64,000 bases of DNA from Onthophagus taurus (Eukaryota > Arthropoda > Insecta > Coleoptera > Scarabaeidae). The stretch is taken from assembly GCF_036711975.1 (NCBI RefSeq), contig NC_091970.1, forward strand, positions 6,269,501 to 6,333,500. The letters are read 5' to 3'. Positions within the stretch are counted from its first letter, which is position 1, and the number at the start of each line of letters is the position of its first letter. Both the position numbers and the translations under genes were made by a program. The notes below the pieces were generated by a model. The model had not been told where the DNA came from. It made no database searches and worked only from the letters and a program-made list of their open reading frames with translations. This document shows, one piece after another, positions 1 to 12,079 of the stretch.

Positions 1-3000
1 TTGCTCTACCCCCCTCTTTAACTTATTGGTTCCTGAATGCTAGATACTGTTGGCAAAAGACTAATTATTGCTATCAGAAGATTAAATACTGCTAGTAAAA
101 GACTAAAAGCTGCTTGGAAAGAGGAAATACTATTTCAAAAAGTTACCTACTGCTTCTAAAATGCTAGATACTGCAGAAAAAGACCACAACTTACTTGGAA
201 AAGACTAGATACTGTTTTCAAAATAATACCTATTGCTTCCAGAACGCTAAACACTGCTGTTAAAGGTTTTGACCTACTTGGACAAGCGGAATACTGCTTC
301 CAAGACCACTTATTGCGTTCAAAGACTTTAATAATTGTTTGGAAAAGAGATATGCTTTCCATAAAGCTACCTACCGCTTCCAGAATGCTAGATATTGGTG
401 GAAAAGATTACAATCTGCTTGGAAAAGACTAAATACTGCTGGGAGAAACTATTATTTGCTTGGAAAGACAAGATACTGTTTTCAAACGATTATTAACTAC
501 TTTCAGAATGCTAAAATATTGTTGGAAAGGCTACTAATTGCTTGGAGAAAGCTAGATATTGTTGGCAAAAACTATTTAATGCTTTCAGAAGACTATATAC
601 TGCTGCCAAAACACTACTAAGTGCTTGGAGATTACAATACTACTAGCTGAAGACTATTTACTGAAACTATTCTTCTGTTGAGTGATATCTTACTCTGTCT
701 CTTCTATTACAGATTTAAAAATCGCTGTAAAAACACTCGATTCTTTGTAGACGGACGACCTAGCACTAGAAATATTGAGGTTTATTCGTGCGCCTAAAAA
801 TAATTTTGGTGTTTTTTGAAAGACTTTCGACGCACGGCTAATAAAAAAACTTTGGTGTTAATGTCAACTTTAATTTTATCATTATATTCGTAATCTTTAC
901 AAAATAACCTTTAAAATGAGTCCAAACATGACGCACTTATCTCAAAAAACAAAAAAGTTAAACCATTACATTAAACCCGAAGTTAGCAACAATGAAGATA
1001 GCAATTTAATTTTTAAATATTAATACCAACCTTAATTTTTTGGTTTTATTTAATTATATTTTTGTTTTTGTGACAAATATTAAGACAGTTTATAAAAATT
1101 AAGAATATATCAAAATGACATTGACATTTCAAACCGGAAGTTGCTTATATCTCGAGTAATATTGGAATTAAACGTATCATGTTTGGACTCATTTTAAAGG
1201 ATTTTTAACGACGATTACAAATATGTCAAAATTGACGTTGTCATTCTTAACCGGAAGTTGACCATAACTTCATTAATATTAAAGATAAATATGTCGTGTT
1301 TGTACTCATTTTAAAGGATTTTTAATGAAGATTACAAATATGTCAAAAGTGAGGTTGACATTTTACACCTGAAATTAGTTATCATATAATAGACAAATCG
1401 ACAACTTCATGGTGTTCTTTCACGATGTATCATGAAGAATCATCATGTGAAAACGCATATTTTCGGGTGAAATACGATTTTTTCTTAGGTTTTCGACGCA
1501 CAACGACTAAAATGTATAAACCAAAAATACCTATTGCCCTACCCCCCTTAACTTATTGGTTCCTGAATGTTATATACTGTTGGCAAAAGACTAATTATTG
1601 CTATCAGAACATTAAATACTGCTAGTAAAAGACTAAAAGCTGCTTGGAAAGAGGAAATACTATTTCAAAAAGTTACCTACTGCTTCTAAAATGCTAGATA
1701 CTGCAGAAAAAGACCACAATTTACTTGGAAAAGACTAGATACTGTTTTCAAAATAATACCTATTGCTTCCAGAACGCTAAACACTGCTGTTAAAGGTTTT
1801 GACCTACTTGGACAAGCGGAATACTGCTTCCAAGACCACTTATTGCTTTCAAAGACTTTAATAATTGTTTGGAAAAGAGATATGCTTTCCAAAAAGCTAC
1901 CTACCGCTTCCAGAATGTTAGACATTACTGGAAAAGACTAATAATTACTTGGAAAGAAGAGATATGCTCTCTAAAAAGGGTACCTACTGCTTCCAAAATG
2001 CTAGATATTGGTGGAAAAGATTACAATCTGCTTGGAAAAGACTAAATACTGCTGGGAGAAACTATTATTTGCTTGGAAAGACAAGATACTGTTTTCAAAC
2101 GATTATTAACTACTTTCAGAATGCTAAAATATTATTGGAAAGGCTTTGAGAAAGCTAGATATTGTTGGCAAAAACTATTTAATGCTTTCAGAAGACTATA
2201 TACTGCTGCCAAAACACAACTAAGTGCTTGGAGATTACAATACCACTAGCTGAAGACTATTTACTGAAACTATTCTTCTATTGAGTTGATATCTTTCTAT
2301 TACAAATATGTCAAAATTGACGTTGACATTCTTAACCGGAAGTTGACCATAACTTCATTAATATTAAAGATAAATATGTCGTGTTTGTACTCATTTTAAA
2401 AGAATTTTAATGAAGATTACAAATATGTCAAAATTGAGGTTGACATTTTATGAATCATGAAGAATCATCATGTGAAAACACATATTTTCGGGTGAAATAC
2501 GATTTTTTCTTAAGTTTTCGACGCACAACGACTAAAACGTCGTTGTTTACCATGTATAAACCAAAAATACCTGTTACCCTTTAACTTATTGGTTCCTGAA
2601 TGCTAGATACTGTTGGCAAAAGACTAATTATTGCTATCAGAAGATTAAATACTGCTAGTAAAAGACTAAAAGCTGCTTGGAAAGAGGACATACTATTTCA
2701 AAAAGTTACCTACTGCTTCTAAAATGCTAGATACTGCAGAAAAAGACCACAATTTATTTGGAAAAGACTAGATACTGTTTTCAAAATAATACCTATTGCT
2801 TCCAGAACGCTAAACACTGCTGTTAAAGGTTTTGACCTACTTGGACAAGCGGAATACTGCTTCCTAGACCACTTATTGCTTTCAAAGACTTTAATAATTG
2901 TTTGGAAAAGAGATATGCTTTCCAAAAAGCTACCTACCGCTTCCAGAATGTTAGATATTACTGGAAAAGACTAATAATTACTTGGAAAGAAGAGATATGC

Positions 3001-3300
3001 TCTCTAAAAAGGGTACCTACTGCTACCAAAATGCTAGATATTGGTGGAAAAGATTACAATCTGCTTGGAAAAGACTAAATACTGCTGGGAGAAACGATTA
3101 TTTGCTTGGAAAGACAAGATACTGTTTTCAAACGATTATTAACTACTTTCAGAATGCTAAAATATTATTGGAAAGGCTTTGAGAAAGCTAGATATTGTTG
3201 GCAAAAACTATTTAATGCTTTCAGAAGACTATATACTGCTGCCAAAACACTACTACTAGCTGAAGACTATTTACTGAAACTATTCTTCTATTGAGTGATA
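1..3300. repeat. Minisatellite block in three copies
   Basis: Degenerate short tandem repeats built on 'gaagactagatactgcttgg' (about 20-25 bp per step) fill 1-665, 1555-2280 and 2585-3295. The three stretches begin with the same words ('taacttattggttcctgaatg' near 20, 1550 and 2580) and run in parallel almost base for base, so the block is a three-fold duplication of a 1.0-1.5 kb unit and not independent arrays. Between the copies lie pieces of the dispersed 'tgtcaaaattgacgttgaca' repeat. Open frames of 60-93 codons on both strands follow from the repeat phase and show no protein family. The same motif in reverse orientation fills an SLC16 intron at 34745-36400. Confidence 0.85.
670..1540. 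repeat. Dispersed repeat, 'ACCGGAAGTTGACCATAACT' family (copy 1)
   Basis: This AT-rich repeat is recognised by 'tgtcaaaattgacgttgaca' followed by 'accggaagttgaccataact', and by paired inverted words 'aaaatgagtccaaacatga' and 'catgtttggactcatttt'. Other copies lie at 2290-2560, 3300-3995 and 29840-31990. No open reading frame of its own is visible. The internal inverted pairs suggest a non-autonomous DNA transposon or fold-back element, but I could not define terminal repeats. Confidence 0.7.
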
Positions 3301-3995
3301 TCTTTCTCTGTCTCTTCTATTACAGATTTAAAAATCGCTGCAAAAACACTCGATTTTTTGTAGACGGACGACCTAGCACTAGAAATATTGAGGTTTATTC
3401 GTGCGCCTAAAAATAATTTTGGTGTTTTTTGAAAGACTTTCGACGCACGGCTAATAAAAAAACTTTGGTGTTAATGTCAACTTTAATTTTATCATTATAT
3501 TCGTAATCTTGACAAAATAACCTTTAAAATGAGTCCAAACATGACGCACTTATCTCAAAAAACAAAAAAGTTAGAATAAAAAACATTAAACCCGAAGTTA
3601 GCAACAATCAAGACAGCAATTTAATTTTTAAAACCTAAATTTTTTAGTTTTTTTTATTATATTTTTGTTTTTGTGACAAATATTAAGACAGTTTATAAAA
3701 ATTAAGAATATATCAAAATTGACGTTGACATTTTTAACCGGAAGTTGACCATAACTTCATTAATATTGAAGATAAATATGTCGTGTTTGTACTTATTTTA
3801 AAGGATTTTTAATGAAGATTACAAATATGTCAAAATTGAGGTTGACATTTTAATCCTGAAGTTACTTTCTTTTTATTTTTAACGTGTTTTTTTGGGTCAT
3901 TTCACATTGATGAAACTAGTTTAACTAAAATCCCGTTTATCTCAATATTATTCACTTGTCGCTTATTTAAGTGATGCCTAACGCGGTCCAAATAC
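3300..3995. repeat. Dispersed repeat copy ending at 'taacgcggtcc'
   Basis: Same family as 670-1540. This copy ends with 'gtgatgcctaacgcggtcc' at 3971-3989. The copy ending near 31990 finishes in almost the same way ('gtgatgcataacgcggtct'), so this is probably a true element end. It abuts the splice donor side of NAGLU exon 2 (donor at 4011-4012), so the element sits at the very start of that intron. Confidence 0.65.
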
Positions 3996-4012
3996 AAATA
4001 AATAATAAATAC

Positions 4013-4674
4013 CATGATAAAAAGGCTGGCCCAGTGAATTGATCATCAATTTCGGATCGTGTTAAATTTAATTTTTCGTAAATCCTTTTCCAAATGGCTT
4101 CTTGGCCGTTAAAAGCTAAAACTAAGTTGAACGAGTTCATTGCCATCCAATCGATGTGTTTTTCCCAATTTTTCCAATTCCACCACACGAAGCTATAACT
4201 CGTTGTGCAAACATTTTGGTAATAACGAAGCTTATCGTTTAAAGTGTTTGTTAAATTGATTTTGGGGAAAACTTTAGGAACGTTTAGTTGGGAAATTTCC
4301 CAAGAAACGTGGCTGTTTAGATAGTACTTTAGGTAGTAATTAAATCCGGTTGCTGCGACAACGCCGGTTGTTCCACTTATTTTGATTTTATCTGATGTTA
4401 CTGATTCGATGTGGAATAATTCTTTTCCGTTTAGCATTAAATTTGGGTTTACTTCGACGATGAAATCTTCAGCTCTATCAGGGATTATTCGCTGGATTAA
4501 TTCGAGAACTGCGTTTGATTGAGTTGTTGGATTTGTTTTGGTTTTTATATCATCCAGGTCATAACCTAATTAATTAAATGGGATTAGAATGAAATAAATT
4601 GATTAATTCGAATACTTACAAAGGGTTGATGTTAAAAAAATGCTTAAAAAATAGAAATAATTTATTTTGGTCAT
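4013..4674 (-). CDS. NAGLU: Alpha-N-acetylglucosaminidase, first two exons (gene incomplete in window)
   Basis: Lysosomal glycosidase that removes N-acetylglucosamine from heparan sulfate (GH89 family). Exon 1 is 4620-4674, starting at the ATG at 4672-4674. Its first 18 residues form a hydrophobic signal peptide (MTKINYFYFLSIFLTSTL). A 54-nt GT...AG intron follows, and exon 2 is 4013-4565. The protein text 'RYYQNVCTTSYSFVWWNW', then 'WEKHIDWMAMNSFNLVLAF', 'GQEAIW' and 'FTGPAFLSW' is the characteristic N-terminal NAGLU region. Exon 2 ends in phase 2 inside the Trp codon at a GTATTT donor. Only about 202 of the usual 700-plus residues are present. The next exons are not found in the 4 kb to the left, which is all repeats. 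They either lie beyond the window across a long intron or have been lost. I favour the long intron because both exons are free of lesions. Confidence 0.9.
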
Positions 4675-4867
4675 TGTAACTCAATTTTCTTGTTAAGCGT
4701 TACTCACGAACGCTTAACTACGACTGAGTAAGCGATAAAAGAAGTGTTATCAGTCTTTTGTATCCTTGTCTAACTTATTAAGGAGTTAAATGAGTTTATA
4801 AACATTCATTTTGTTGATTTAATAAATCTTATTGAGTTATAATTAAAAATATATAAAGAGAAAAACC

Positions 4868-5861
4868 TTAATTAACAAATACTTGATCGTGGACGTGAAC
4901 TATCCCCTCAATATAAGTTTCCAAATAAATTCCGACTTCGGGGCAACCATCACAACAATGATTCTTTTTATTCATCTTCAACAATTCAACCCTAAAATAA
5001 AACCAACAACATTAATACATTAAAATTTGAAATGATTTACTTCTTTTTGGTTTTCTCATCCCCAACTTCTTTGGATTTTTCGCAACTTTTTAAATTTTTA
5101 AAAACAGCGGCTCCAATTTTAACCCACTTCCAAGATTCCTCCTCCCACGGTTGTATATGATGCCCAAAAACGAAGAAATTCGGGCGAAAATAATGCTCCG
5201 AAACGGGGATTTCCAGCTGTTTATTCAAAGTTTCAACAGAATTTTTGTTGATTAAATGATAAATGGTGTTGGTGGATTTTGAGTAATCGTGGTAACACAA
5301 TCTTAGCCCCTCGATTTGTTTCGGGATGATTTTTGAGATGAAATTTGCCGCTTCGTCGCCGCAATCCCAACAATTTTTATTTGGAATGTTTAATTTGGTT
5401 TGTTCGATTAATTCGGGTAAGTTGATTAAGATTTCTTCTTGATCTGGGGAGCTTAACCCGAATTTTTTCCACGGCATGGGTTTAACTGTTATTGTTAGGA
5501 TAACCGGGTATTGTTGGGATGATTTGATTTCCATCGATTTCGGATCGTACACTAAAATACTCCTAAAATATTATTTAAAATAAATCATTAAAAAAAATCA
5601 TAAAAAAAAATCTTACTGATCTCTCCATTCAACCCCATTAATTTTCTTCACCAACCCATATTTCGTACAAACACCCTCTCTAATTTCATATTCTTGCCCG
5701 TTTTTTAAAATGTGCATGTGTAAAGACTGCAATTTTCCGATGGCTCTCCATTTCGTTGGTATTTCATAAACGATCTCGCGCACTTTTAATTTTTTATACG
5801 CCGCGTAAAGAATTCCGGCACCAACAATTGTTCCAAAAACGTAAATCGTTTGAGTTTTCAT
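4868..5861 (-). CDS. mARC-like MOSC domain protein, divergent paralogue
   Basis: Paralogue of the gene at 12080-13204. Three exons: 5617-5861, 5041-5562 and 4868-4991, all with GT...AG borders, giving 296 residues. The N-terminus has a membrane anchor (residues about 4-22, TIYVFGTIVGAGILYAAYKK), as in mARC proteins of the outer mitochondrial membrane. The MOSC N-terminal barrel follows, then 'NCWDCGDEAANFI', 'YHLIN' and 'YFRPNFFVFG'. The first intron falls after the 'RD' dipeptide, exactly as in the neighbour, which supports gene duplication. Oddity: where the neighbour reads CTRCVLTT, including the cysteine thought to bind the molybdenum cofactor, this copy reads CEKS, and the 'TT.NPETA' segment is gone. 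It is therefore probably not a normal molybdoenzyme. The frame is intact, so it may be expressed, but catalysis is doubtful. Confidence 0.82.
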
Positions 5862-6090
5862 TATCTTTTAAAAAATAGCACTTTCAAAAACGTGGTTGAG
5901 TATGCAATAACACCGAACGAAACTTTAATCTTAAACGAAACGTGCAAAGTTCAAAACATGTTTTTTTTTTATTTCTTGTAAAGCAGATGGTGATTATCTT
6001 TCTGATATACTGGGTGTTTTCATCAATAAAGATGTAATAGGTATTTTTAGATTTATTTATGTGAAAATTTTGAATATTTAACGAATTGAT
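5862..6090. other. Short intergenic stretch between mARC paralogue and satellite
   Basis: About 230 bp upstream of the ATG at 5861 that presumably hold the promoter of the mARC paralogue. I see no clear TATA or other named site. The BamHI satellite begins near 6092. Confidence 0.4.
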
Positions 6091-6091
6091 A

Positions 6092-9000
6092 TAAAAATTT
6101 ATTTCTCAAGAACTAAAAGTGATTTTTCAAAATTTTTATCACTTGTGGTGATATTTCCACAAGGATCCTTCAAGAAATTAATTTTATAGCGAATTTTGAA
6201 AATTATCGATCAAAATTGCAACATCGAAGATTTTATCAAAACTTCAAATATTGTTTTCTCAAAAACTAAAAGTTATTTTTCAAAACGGGTTGGATCATTG
6301 GAAAGAGGACACTCTTATTAACACTTTGGGAAATTTTCATACTAATATTTCAAGAAATGGATTTTATACAAATTTTTAAAACTTAATCGGCGAAAATTGC
6401 AAAATTCGAAAAAATTGTCGATTATTTCAAAAATTTATTTCTCAAGAACTAAAAGTGATTTTTCAAAACGGCGTTTTGCATTAAAAAGAGGATACTTTAA
6501 TTAATAATTGGTGATATTTCCACAAGGATCCTTCAAGAAATTAATTTAAAGCGAATTTTGAAAGTTATCGATGAAAATTGCAACATCGAAAGTTTTATCA
6601 AAACTTCAAATATTGTTTTTTCAAAAACTAAAAGTTATTTTTCAAAACGGGTTGGATCATTGGAAAGAGGACACTTTTATTAACACTTTGGGAAATTTTC
6701 ATACTCATATTCCAAGAAATGGATTTTATACGAATTTTTAAAGCTTAATCGGCGAAAATTGCAAAATTCGAAGAAATTGTCGATTATTTCAAAAATTTAT
6801 TTCTCAAAAACTTAAAGTGATTTTTCAAAACGGCTTGTTGCATTAAAAAGAGGATACTTTAATTAATAATTGGTGATATTTCCACAAGGATCCTTCAAGA
6901 AATGAGTTTTATAGCGAATTTTGAAAATTATCGATGAAAATTGCAACATCGAAAATTTTTACAAAACTTCAAATATTGTTTTCTCAAAAACTAAAAGTTA
7001 TTTTTCAAAACGGGTTGGTTCATTGGAAAGAGGACACTCTTATTAACACTTTGGGAAATTTTCATATTCATATTCCAAGAACTGGATTTTATACGAATTT
7101 TTAAAACTTAATCAGCGAAAATTGCAAAATTCGAAAAAATTGTCGGTTATTTCAAAAATTTATTTCTCAAAAACTTAAAGTGATTTTTCAAAACGGCTTG
7201 TTGCATTAAAAAGAGGATACTTTAATTAACAATTGGTGAAATTTCCACAAAGATCCTTCAAGAAATTAATTTTATAGCGAATTTTGAAAATTATCGATAA
7301 ACATTGCTACATCGAAAATTTTATCAAAACTTCAAATATTGTTTTCTCAAAAACTAAAAGTTATTTTTCAAAACGGGTTGGATCATTGGAAAGAGGACAC
7401 TCTTATTAACACTTTCGGAAATTTTCATACTCATATTCCAAGAAGTGGATTTTATACGAATTTTTAAAACTTAATCGGCGAAAATTGCAAAATTCGAAAA
7501 AATTTTCGATCATTTCAAAAATTTATTTTTCAAGAACTAAAAGTGATTTTTCAAAACGGCTTTTTGCATTAAAAGGAGGATACTTTAATTAATAATTGGT
7601 GATATTTCCACAAGAATCCTTCAAGAAATGACTTTTATAGAGAATTTTGAAAATTATCGATGAAAATTGCTACATCGAAAATTTTATCAAAACTTCAAAT
7701 ATTGTTTTCTCAAAAACTAAAACTTATTTTTCAAAACGGGTTGGATCATTGGAAAGAGGACACTTTTATTAACACTTTAGGAAATTTTCATACTAATATT
7801 CCAAGAAATAGATTTTATACGAATTTTTAAAACTTAATCGGCGAAAACTGCAAAATTCGAAAAAATTGTCGGTTATTTCAAAAATTTATTTCTCAAAAAC
7901 TTAAAGTGATTTTTCAAAACGGCTTTTTGCATTAAAAAGAGGATACTTTAATTAACAATTGGTGAAATTTCCACAAGGATCCTTCAAGAAATTAATTTTA
8001 TAGCGAATTTTGAAAATTATCGATGAAAATTGCTACATCAAAAATTTTATCAAAACTTCAAATATTGTTTTCTCAAAAACTAAAAGTTATTTTTCAAAAC
8101 GGGTTGGTTCATTGGAAAGAGGACACTCTTATTAACACTTTGGGAAATTTTCATACTCATATTCCAAGAAATGGATTTTATACGAATTCTTAAAACTTAA
8201 CCGGCGAAAGTTGCAAAATTCGGAAAAATTGTCGATCATTTCAAAAATTTATTTCTCAAAAACTAAAAGCGATTTTTCAAAACGGCTTTTTGCATTAAAA
8301 GGAGGATACTTTAATTAATAATTGGTGATATTTCCACAAGGATCTTCCAAGAAATGAATTTTATAGCGAATTTTGAAAATTATCGATGAAAATTGCAACG
8401 TCGAAAATTTTATCAAAGCTTCAAATATTGTTTTCTCAAAAACTAAAAATTATTTTTCAAAACGTGTTGGTTCATAAGAAAGGGGGCACTTTTATTAACA
8501 CTTTAGGAAATTTTCATACTCATATTCCAAGAAATAGATTTTATCCGAATTATTAAAGCTTAATCGGTGAAAATTGCAAAAATCGAAAAGATTGTCGATT
8601 ATTTCAAAAACTTATTTCTCAAAAACTAAAAGTGATTTTTCAAAACGGCTTGTTGCATTAAAAAGAGGATACTTTAATTAATAATTGGTGATATTTCCAC
8701 AAGGATCCTTCAAGAAATTAATTTTATAACGAACTTTGAAAGTTATCGATGAAAATTGCAACATCGAAAATTTTATCAAAGCTTGAAATATTGTTTTCTC
8801 AAAAACTAAAAGTTATTTTTCAAAACTGGTTGGTTCATAGGAAAGGGGGCACTTTTATTAACACTTTAGGAAATTTTCATACTCATATTCCAAGAAATGG
8901 ATTTTATACGAATTTTTAAAACTTAATCGGCGAAAATTGCAAAATTCGAAAAAATTGTCGATTATTTCAAAAATTATTTCTCAAGAACAAAAAGTGATTT

Positions 9001-11200
9001 TTCAAAACGGCGTTTTGCATTAAAAAGATGATACTTTAATTAATAATTGGTGATATTTCCACAAGGATCCTTCAAGAAATTAATTTAAAGCGAATTTTGA
9101 AAGTTATCGATGAAAATTGCAACATCGAAGATTTTATCAAAACTTCAAATATTGTTTTCTCAAAAACTAAAAGTTATTTTTCAAAACGGGTTGGATCATT
9201 GGAAAGAGGACACTTTTATTAACACTTTAGGAAATTTTCATACTCATATTCCAAGAACTTGATTTTATACGAATTTTTAAAACTTAATCGGCGAAAATTA
9301 CAAAATTCGAAAATTTTCGATCATTTCAAAAATTTATTTCTCAAGAACTAAAAGCGATTTTTCAAAACGGCTTGTTGCATTAAAAAGAGGATACTTTAAT
9401 TAATAATTGGTGATATTTCCACAAGAATCCTTCAAGAAATGAATTTTATAGCGTAGTTTGAAAATTATCGATGAAAATTGCTACATCGAAAATTTTATCA
9501 AAACTTCAAATATTATTTTCTCAAAAACTAAAAGTTATTTTTCAAAATGGGTTGGTTCATTGGAAAGAGGACACTCTTATTAACACTTTGGGAAATTTTC
9601 ATACTCATATTCCAAGAAGTGGATTTTATACGAATTTTTAAAACTTAATTCGCGAAAATTGCAAAATTCGGAAAAATTTTCGATCATTTCAAAAATTTAT
9701 TTCTCAAAAACTAAAAGTTATTTTTCAAAACGGGTTGGATCATTGGAAAGAGGGTACTTTTATTAACACTTTGGGAAATTTTTATACTTATATTCCAAGA
9801 AATTGATTTTATACGAATTTTTAAAACTTAATCGGCCAAAATTGCAATATTCGGAAAAATTGTCGATCATTTCAAAAATTTTTTTCTCAAGAACTGAAAG
9901 TGTTTTTTCAAAACGGCTTTTTGCATTAAAAAGAGGATACTTTAATTAATAATTGGTGATATTTCCACAAGGATCCTTCAAGAAATTAATTTTATAGCGA
10001 ATTTTGAAAATTATCGATGAAAATTGCAACATCGAAGATTTTATCAAAACTTCAAATATTGTTTTCTCAAAAACTAAAAGTTATTTTTCAAAACGGGTTG
10101 GTTCATTGGAAAGAGGACACTCTTATTAACACTTTGGGAAATTTTCATACACATATTCCAAGAAGTGGATTTTATACGAATTTTTAAAACTTAATTCGCG
10201 AAAATTGCAAAATTCGGAAAAATTTTCGATCATTTCAAAAATTTATTTCTCAAAAACTAAAAGTTATTTTTCAAAACGGGTTGGATCATTGGAAAGAGGG
10301 TACTTTTATTAACACTTTGGGAAATTTTTATACTTATATTCCAAGAAATTGATTTTATACGAATTTTTAGAACTTAATCGGCGAAAATTGCAAAATCGAA
10401 AAATGTCGATTATTTCAAAAATTTATTTCTCAAGAACTAAAAGTGATTTTTCAAAACGGCTTGTTGCATTAAAAGGAGGATACTTTAATTAATAATTGGT
10501 GATATTTCCACAAGAATCCTTCAAGAAATGAATTTTATAGAGAATTTTGAAAATTATCGATGAGAATTGCTACATCGAAAATTTTATCAAAACTTCAAAT
10601 ATTGTTTTCTCAAAAACTAAAAGTTATTTTTCAAAACGGGTTGGATCATTGGAAAGAGGACACTTTTTTGACACTTTGGGAAATTTTCATACTCATATTC
10701 CAAGAACTGGATTTTATACGAATTTTTAAAACTTAATCGGCCAAAATTGCAATATTCGGAAAAATTGTCGATCATTTCAAAAATTTTTTTCTCAAGAACT
10801 GAAAGTGTTTTTTCAAAACGGCTTTTTGCATTAAAAAGAGGATACTTTAATTAATAATTGGTGATATTTCCACAAGGATCCTTCAAGAAATTAATTTTAT
10901 AGCGAATTTTGAAAATTATCGATGAAAATTGCAACATCGAAGATTTTATCAAAACTTCAAATATTGTTTTCTCAAAAACTAAAAGTTATTTTTCAAAACG
11001 GGTTGGATCATTGGAAAGAGGACACTTTTATTAACACTTTAGGAAATTTTCATACTTATATTCCAAGAAATGGATTTTATACGAATTTTTAAAACTTAAT
11101 CGGCGAAAATTACAAAATTCGAAAATTTATATCTCAAGAACTAAAAGCGATTTTTCAAAACGGCTTTTTGCATTAAAAAGAGGATACTTTAATTAATAAT
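6092..11200 (+). repeat. BamHI satellite, main array (about 14 units of 362 bp)
   Basis: Tandem array with a period near 362 bp: the GGATCC-containing word 'ccacaaggatccttcaagaa' recurs at about 6160, 6522 and 6884 and continues along the block. Each unit consists of two related halves of about 181 bp. One carries 'ttttcaaaacgggttgg' with 'attggaaagaggacac'; the other carries 'ttttcaaaacggctttttgc' with 'attaaaaagaggatac'. So the unit is a diverged dimer. Some units lack a half (around 9710 and 10250, where two 'gggttgg' halves are adjacent). There is no coding content; the 60-codon frame at 10547 is just repeat. The array ends sharply at 'ataatcgaaagtgataacag'. Confidence 0.93.
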
Positions 11201-11235
11201 CGAAAGTGATAACAGTGGCAGTTATCACTTTATAT
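11195..11235. other. Array end with small hairpin
   Basis: At the right end of the satellite the sequence runs into 'cgaaagtgataacag' and then a hairpin, GTGATAAC-agtggca-GTTATCAC. The reverse complement of the junction (ctgttatcactttcgattattaat) is found at the edge of the inverted array near 55835-55860, so this end is a shared boundary. Confidence 0.6.
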
Positions 11236-12060
11236 ATCGTATTGGGATTGTTACAACGAGGTTGCTAATGACAAACCGTTCTCTCGTTAAAGTTGTATTC
11301 AATGAAAAAAGTCCTATTGGGGTTGAACTTGATTCCCGGATATCCGTGCCACCTCTAATTTTGAACTATTTTGTAAAATTTTGACAATTTTAGACATAAT
11401 TAATTTAGATAATTTTGTATAAATTTGGCCAAGTTTACATAATTGTATACTTATTTCATTGTAAATGATTCTCGAATACTTTTAACAATTCGCTGCTTTT
11501 CACTAGACTTGAGAGAGACGCCTATTTCTTGATACACTGCAGCGTATTGAGCAAATCGTGTTGTTCGAATCTTGATGTAAATATTAGGAGTATTTACACC
11601 AGCTGCTGGATGAGTGTAATAAGTTAACCGTCTTAAACATTCTCTTCCATCTTCAGACGTAGTCTCTCAATTTTACCCTTGGTTGTCTCAAAAACATTTC
11701 CTTTGTAGCACGTGTCTTTCGATGTTTACATTGCTGCATTCATGTGCCCAAGTAGATGAAGTTATTGTCCAAATCTCCAGTACTTCGATGTTGTAGTCTC
11801 CAATTGTGACACTCTGCCCAACATGATATTTCCATCTCTTACTCTGAATCAAGAGTTTAGTTTTGTCTCTTCCAGCGGTTTCAAGGTTTTCAAAGATTTC
11901 CCTGACCATCTTCATTAATCTGCCCAACATGTTATTATCAAGGTTGCGTTTAGTGAGGTATTAACTACTTTGATGAGATGATTTTGTTATTTGTATATGA
12001 AAGAAAAAATTGAGGCTATAAAAACTTAAAAGGCAGAGTTGGATGTATGAAAACATTTTT
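11236..12060 (-). pseudogene. Degraded unknown coding relic
   Basis: Between the satellite and the mARC gene, the minus strand carries an 80-codon frame (11688-11930, starting MLGRLMKMVREIF). A second frame ends at a stop at 11451-11453 and reads in part 'LRRLTYYTHPAAGVN', 'YIKIRTTRFAQYA' and 'KQRIVKSIRESF'. The two are coding-like in composition, lie in consecutive order and are separated by a frame change near 11690. That looks like one broken gene or transposon protein. I do not recognise the family. The remaining 11236-11450 is AT-rich with nothing visible. Confidence 0.35.
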
Positions 12061-12079
12061 AACAAACCAATTTTATTAT

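Noticed and set aside
10547..10729. Small frames in the BamHI satellite (also 52231-52422 and 61433-61615)
   Set aside because: They appear only in units where a stop happens to be mutated; other units are closed.
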